Assembly: GCA_947458095.1 (NCBI GenBank)
Contig: CANGYO010000001.1
Location: forward strand, 70,414 to 123,159
Length of the DNA: 52,746 bases
Direction of reading: 5' to 3'
Source of the DNA: Vampirovibrionales bacterium
GTDB taxonomy: Bacteria > Cyanobacteriota > Vampirovibrionia > Vampirovibrionales > JAJTHC01
Shown here piece by piece: positions 50,685 to 52,746 of the stretch. Position 1 is the stretch's first letter. The number at the start of each line of letters is the position of its first letter. A program made the translations under genes and the position numbers. The notes under the pieces are model-generated. The model was not told the DNA's origin. It ran no database searches and saw nothing but the letters and a program-made list of their open reading frames with translations.

Positions 50685-52145
50685 ATGCCTAAGCCTAAAG
50701 CTCGTTTGAGCCACCCAATTTGGTTGCCATGGTTACGCTTATTTAAACAGGGGTATCGCTTATTCGCTTCGATGGAATTGGCGATTGTGTTACTTATTGC
50801 GTTGGCACTGGCGTGTATTGTGGGCAGCTTAATGCCCCAAGAAAGCTTGGTGAATCTTGCCGATATTCAGCGTCAATTTGGCAATGCAACGCCTTACCTT
50901 AAAGCGATGGGTTTTTTCAATGTGTTTTATAGTACCTGGTTTTTTAGCTTAGAAGCCCTGTTCTTTGTGTCGATTGTACTCGGTTCTTTTCGATGGTTGC
51001 GTCCTGCGTGGCGTTCGATTACCCTAAAAACCCTGATGAATGCGACCCATATTCAAAGTTGTTCAACCGCGCGCAACATAAGTATCTCCCCTGCGGTGGC
51101 TCCTCCTGAAACGCTGGCGACTTTAACGCTGGCGTTAAAACAAGAAGGCTTTAGCATCACGCCTTCAAGCCCCAAGCACCCATGGAGCCTTTACGCCCAA
51201 CGGGGCTGGCTCGGACGAGTCGGCCCAATGATTACGCACTTGGGCATTGCACTTACCTTGTTGGCGGGTTTGTACGGAGCCTTTAGTAATTTTACGGCAC
51301 AAGCGACTTTAAAACCAAATGAATCTTTATATATAAGTGAAGCGGATTCCTTCCAAACGTCTACGAATCCGCCTTATTGGCTGGGTCGTATTCCTGAATG
51401 GAAGTTCAAAGTCACGGATTTTGATATTGAGTTTCAACAAAAATCGCCGTTGATTCCCAAGCAATTCACCTCCACTTTGCAGATTTTAGATCCTTTGACG
51501 GGGGAAATGCTGGCGGAAGGGCAAAGTTCCGTGAATCATCCCTTTGTTTATGATGGCGTGACCTTTTATCAAGCCCAATTTTCACCGACCACCTTGCATG
51601 ATGTGTGGATTGATCGTGTCCCTTTGCGTATGGATGCGTCTCAAACGCTGGCGGGGCGTCCGTATGCGGTGCATCCTGTCAATGCCACGACTCGTTTATT
51701 TATGTTTCCCTTGGGGCGTTTTACCGATGGCTTACCCACCAACCGCTTGCATGTATTGCTGGAGCGTAACGGCGTTTTACAAGGGTATCAAAAGGGCTTT
51801 AGTGAAGCGAATAACACCATACTTTCCTTAGAAGAAGGGGGTAAAGCGGGGATTCTGGGGGGGGTAAGTCTTCAATACAAAAAAGCGGTGATGGCAACGG
51901 GTTTGCAGATGAAATACGCGCCTGAAACGGCTTTTCTATACATGAGTTTATTGATTTTGACTTTGGGTTGTGTGTTGAGCTTTATTCCGCATCACCAAGT
52001 GTGGTTTGCCTTGTATTCAGAAGAGGGAGAAGGCAAGGCTCCACCGACCGAATTGTGGTGGTATACGAAGGCGAAGAAGCGTCATTTTGCCTTAGAAGAG
52101 GCGTTGACCCGTTGCTTAGCGAAGATGCCTCGTGCCTTGCGTTAG
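50685..52145 (+). CDS. resB: Cytochrome c biogenesis protein ResB/Ccs1
   Basis: 486 residues with the ResB/Ccs1 layout: three N-terminal membrane helices (ELAIVLLIALALACIVGSLMPQ, a second near 75-100, RVGPMITHLGIALTLLAG near 180), a large extracytoplasmic domain (about 205-415, with VYDGVTFYQAQF), and a fourth helix near 425-450 (FLYMSLLILTLGCVLSFIPH). Together with CcsA it forms the system II haem-delivery complex for c-type cytochromes, as in cyanobacteria and chloroplasts. CcsA is not in the window. ATG 50685 is preferred over TTG 50673, which lies on the ribosome site. Confidence 0.93.
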   Translation: MPKPKARLSHPIWLPWLRLFKQGYRLFASMELAIVLLIALALACIVGSLMPQESLVNLADIQRQFGNATPYLKAMGFFNVFYSTWFFSLEALFFVSIVLGSFRWLRPAWRSITLKTLMNATHIQSCSTARNISISPAVAPPETLATLTLALKQEGFSITPSSPKHPWSLYAQRGWLGRVGPMITHLGIALTLLAGLYGAFSNFTAQATLKPNESLYISEADSFQTSTNPPYWLGRIPEWKFKVTDFDIEFQQKSPLIPKQFTSTLQILDPLTGEMLAEGQSSVNHPFVYDGVTFYQAQFSPTTLHDVWIDRVPLRMDASQTLAGRPYAVHPVNATTRLFMFPLGRFTDGLPTNRLHVLLERNGVLQGYQKGFSEANNTILSLEEGGKAGILGGVSLQYKKAVMATGLQMKYAPETAFLYMSLLILTLGCVLSFIPHHQVWFALYSEEGEGKAPPTELWWYTKAKKRHFALEEALTRCLAKMPRALR

Positions 52146-52164
52146 CGATAAAACAAGGGTTTTC

Positions 52165-52296
52165 GACACACAAAATACCACTTTCTGACCCACGAAACCC
52201 TTGTGTCTGACACACGAAAGTCGCTTTCTTGACACATGAAACCCTCGTTTTTGGCACACAAAACCCGCTGTTTTGACACATAAAACTCGGCTTTCT
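52165..52296 (+). repeat. Tandem array of a 22-bp unit, locus 2 (6 units)
   Basis: Six exact-length 22-bp units, plus a partial seventh to about 52306, begin 20 bp after the resB stop. The constant half GACACA followed by a YRAAA-like run matches locus 1 at 41147. The second half differs between units. Confidence 0.88.
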
Positions 52297-52317
52297 GACA
52301 CACACTAATCTAAAAAA

Positions 52318-52390
52318 CGTCATGTTGAGTGTAACGAAACATCTCCTCCCCTCTTTTGGGGGAGATCCTTCACGTGCGTTCAGGATGACG
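52318..52390. repeat. Palindromic hairpin element H3
   Basis: A 73-bp inverted repeat with ends CGTCATGTTGAGTG and CGTTCAGGATGACG and an inner ATCTCCTCCCC / GGGGGAGAT stem. It is related to H1 and H2 in its outer bases (CGTCAT, GAGTG, AACGAA) but with a different inside. Confidence 0.75.
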
Positions 52391-52500
52391 CATTCAGGTT
52401 GGTTCATCAATTTTCAAAGAACTACTCTTTTTCATTATGACAAAAGGAGTCGCCTTTGAATAGTGCTTAAAACCGACGTTTTTGCTCCCCTTACTTTAGT
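52391..52500 (+). repeat. Conserved tail of the 22-bp array (locus 2)
   Basis: The sequence matches the tail at 41285-41380: TCAATTTTCAA, ACTACTCTTTTT, GTCGCCT, TAGTGCT and CGACGTTTTT in the same order and spacing. Confidence 0.6.
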
Positions 52501-52562
52501 CCTTTACGAAGGGGGAGTGACAATTTATGGTAATTTATAGATAAACATGGAGATGTTTAACT

Positions 52563-52746
52563 TGTTGCATAAGCAGGCGTCCAAGCACTAAATCCGAGCG
52601 GGTGAGCGTACTGCGAATCCCCGAGCGATTTTGCGGACGTCGTGCAAAGGAATGATGCGAGGAGGTGGGTCAAAAGGGGGTGGATTTTTAAGGAGGGGGA
52701 AATGAGGGAGGAGAAACGCAATGCGTCCTTCCTTCCCCCTCCTTAA
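52563..52746 (+). repeat. R element, copy 3 (cut by the window end)
   Basis: The same start (TGTTGCATAAGCAGGCGTCC) and central stem AAGGAGGGGGAA / TTCCCCCTCCTT as copies 1 and 2, in the same orientation; the last third lies outside the window. Confidence 0.8.

Noticed and set aside
51982-52410. 142-codon minus-strand frame over resB end and array 2
   Set aside because: Antisense to a well-supported resB and carried by the tandem units, whose period is not a multiple of three.

Overview
The window is a compact bacterial chromosome segment of roughly 45% G+C by eye, with about 45 genes on both strands, one tRNA gene and several families of short dispersed repeats. Several gene families point to the cyanobacterial phylum: a plant-type ferredoxin-NADP reductase ending in the PetH-like WHIEVY, a Ccs1/ResB cytochrome c maturation protein, a type II NADH dehydrogenase and an envelope-spanning type IV pilus. 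There is no phycobilisome or photosystem gene. My best guess is a non-photosynthetic relative of Cyanobacteria (Vampirovibrionia/Melainabacteria). That is an inference from family resemblance, not a database result.

Layout. 0.3-3.1 kb: a membrane protein with a Ser/Arg tail, an Abi-like HEPN protein and thyX. 3.2-9.6 kb: a minus-strand type IV pilus operon (PilP-like lipoprotein, secretin with a Gly/Ala insertion of about 100 residues, pilB, pilC). 9.9-16.6 kb: a D-aminopeptidase, a lipid-linked sugar cassette (GT2, GT39, GtrA), NDH-2 and mutY. 16.6-20.5 kb: orphan and low-G+C genes, including one reading frame broken by a single TAG, a zinc dehydrogenase, a coiled-coil protein and an M48 protease. 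20.7-24.1 kb: tRNA-Arg, two AI-2E family permeases and a ytxG/ytxH-like pair. 24.4-30.4 kb: a dehydrogenase, a PhoB-like regulator, a HIT protein, ferredoxin-NADP reductase, a STAS protein, ftsE-ftsX and coaX. 30.4-36.7 kb: a GH13 glucosyltransferase, serA, a secreted fasciclin protein, rnhB and rbgA. 37-44.9 kb: a NarL-type regulator, a GNAT-like protein, purB, a secreted unknown, an EF-hand protein and glyS. 44.9-52.7 kb: a HigBA-type toxin-antitoxin pair, a GAF sensor kinase flanked by direct repeats, a Gfo/Idh oxidoreductase, an orphan membrane protein and resB.

The genes are mainly envelope and housekeeping functions: pilus assembly, cell division (ftsEX), envelope sugar modification, cofactor, purine and serine synthesis, tRNA charging and oxidative DNA repair. 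Regulators are scattered: two response regulators, one kinase and one STAS protein, none in an obvious cognate pair.

The least ordinary content is between genes. (1) A family of about 148 bp has ATACC...GGTAT ends, a core that folds on itself and deletion derivatives down to 26 bp. (2) An element of about 315 bp (R) occurs three times in the same orientation, two copies bracketing the histidine kinase. (3) Two tandem arrays of a 22-bp unit have one constant and one variable half. (4) There are hairpin elements with CGTCAT...ATGACG ends. (5) One element of 268 bp has 19-bp terminal inverted repeats. No transposase is encoded here, so these are non-autonomous elements or structured RNAs.
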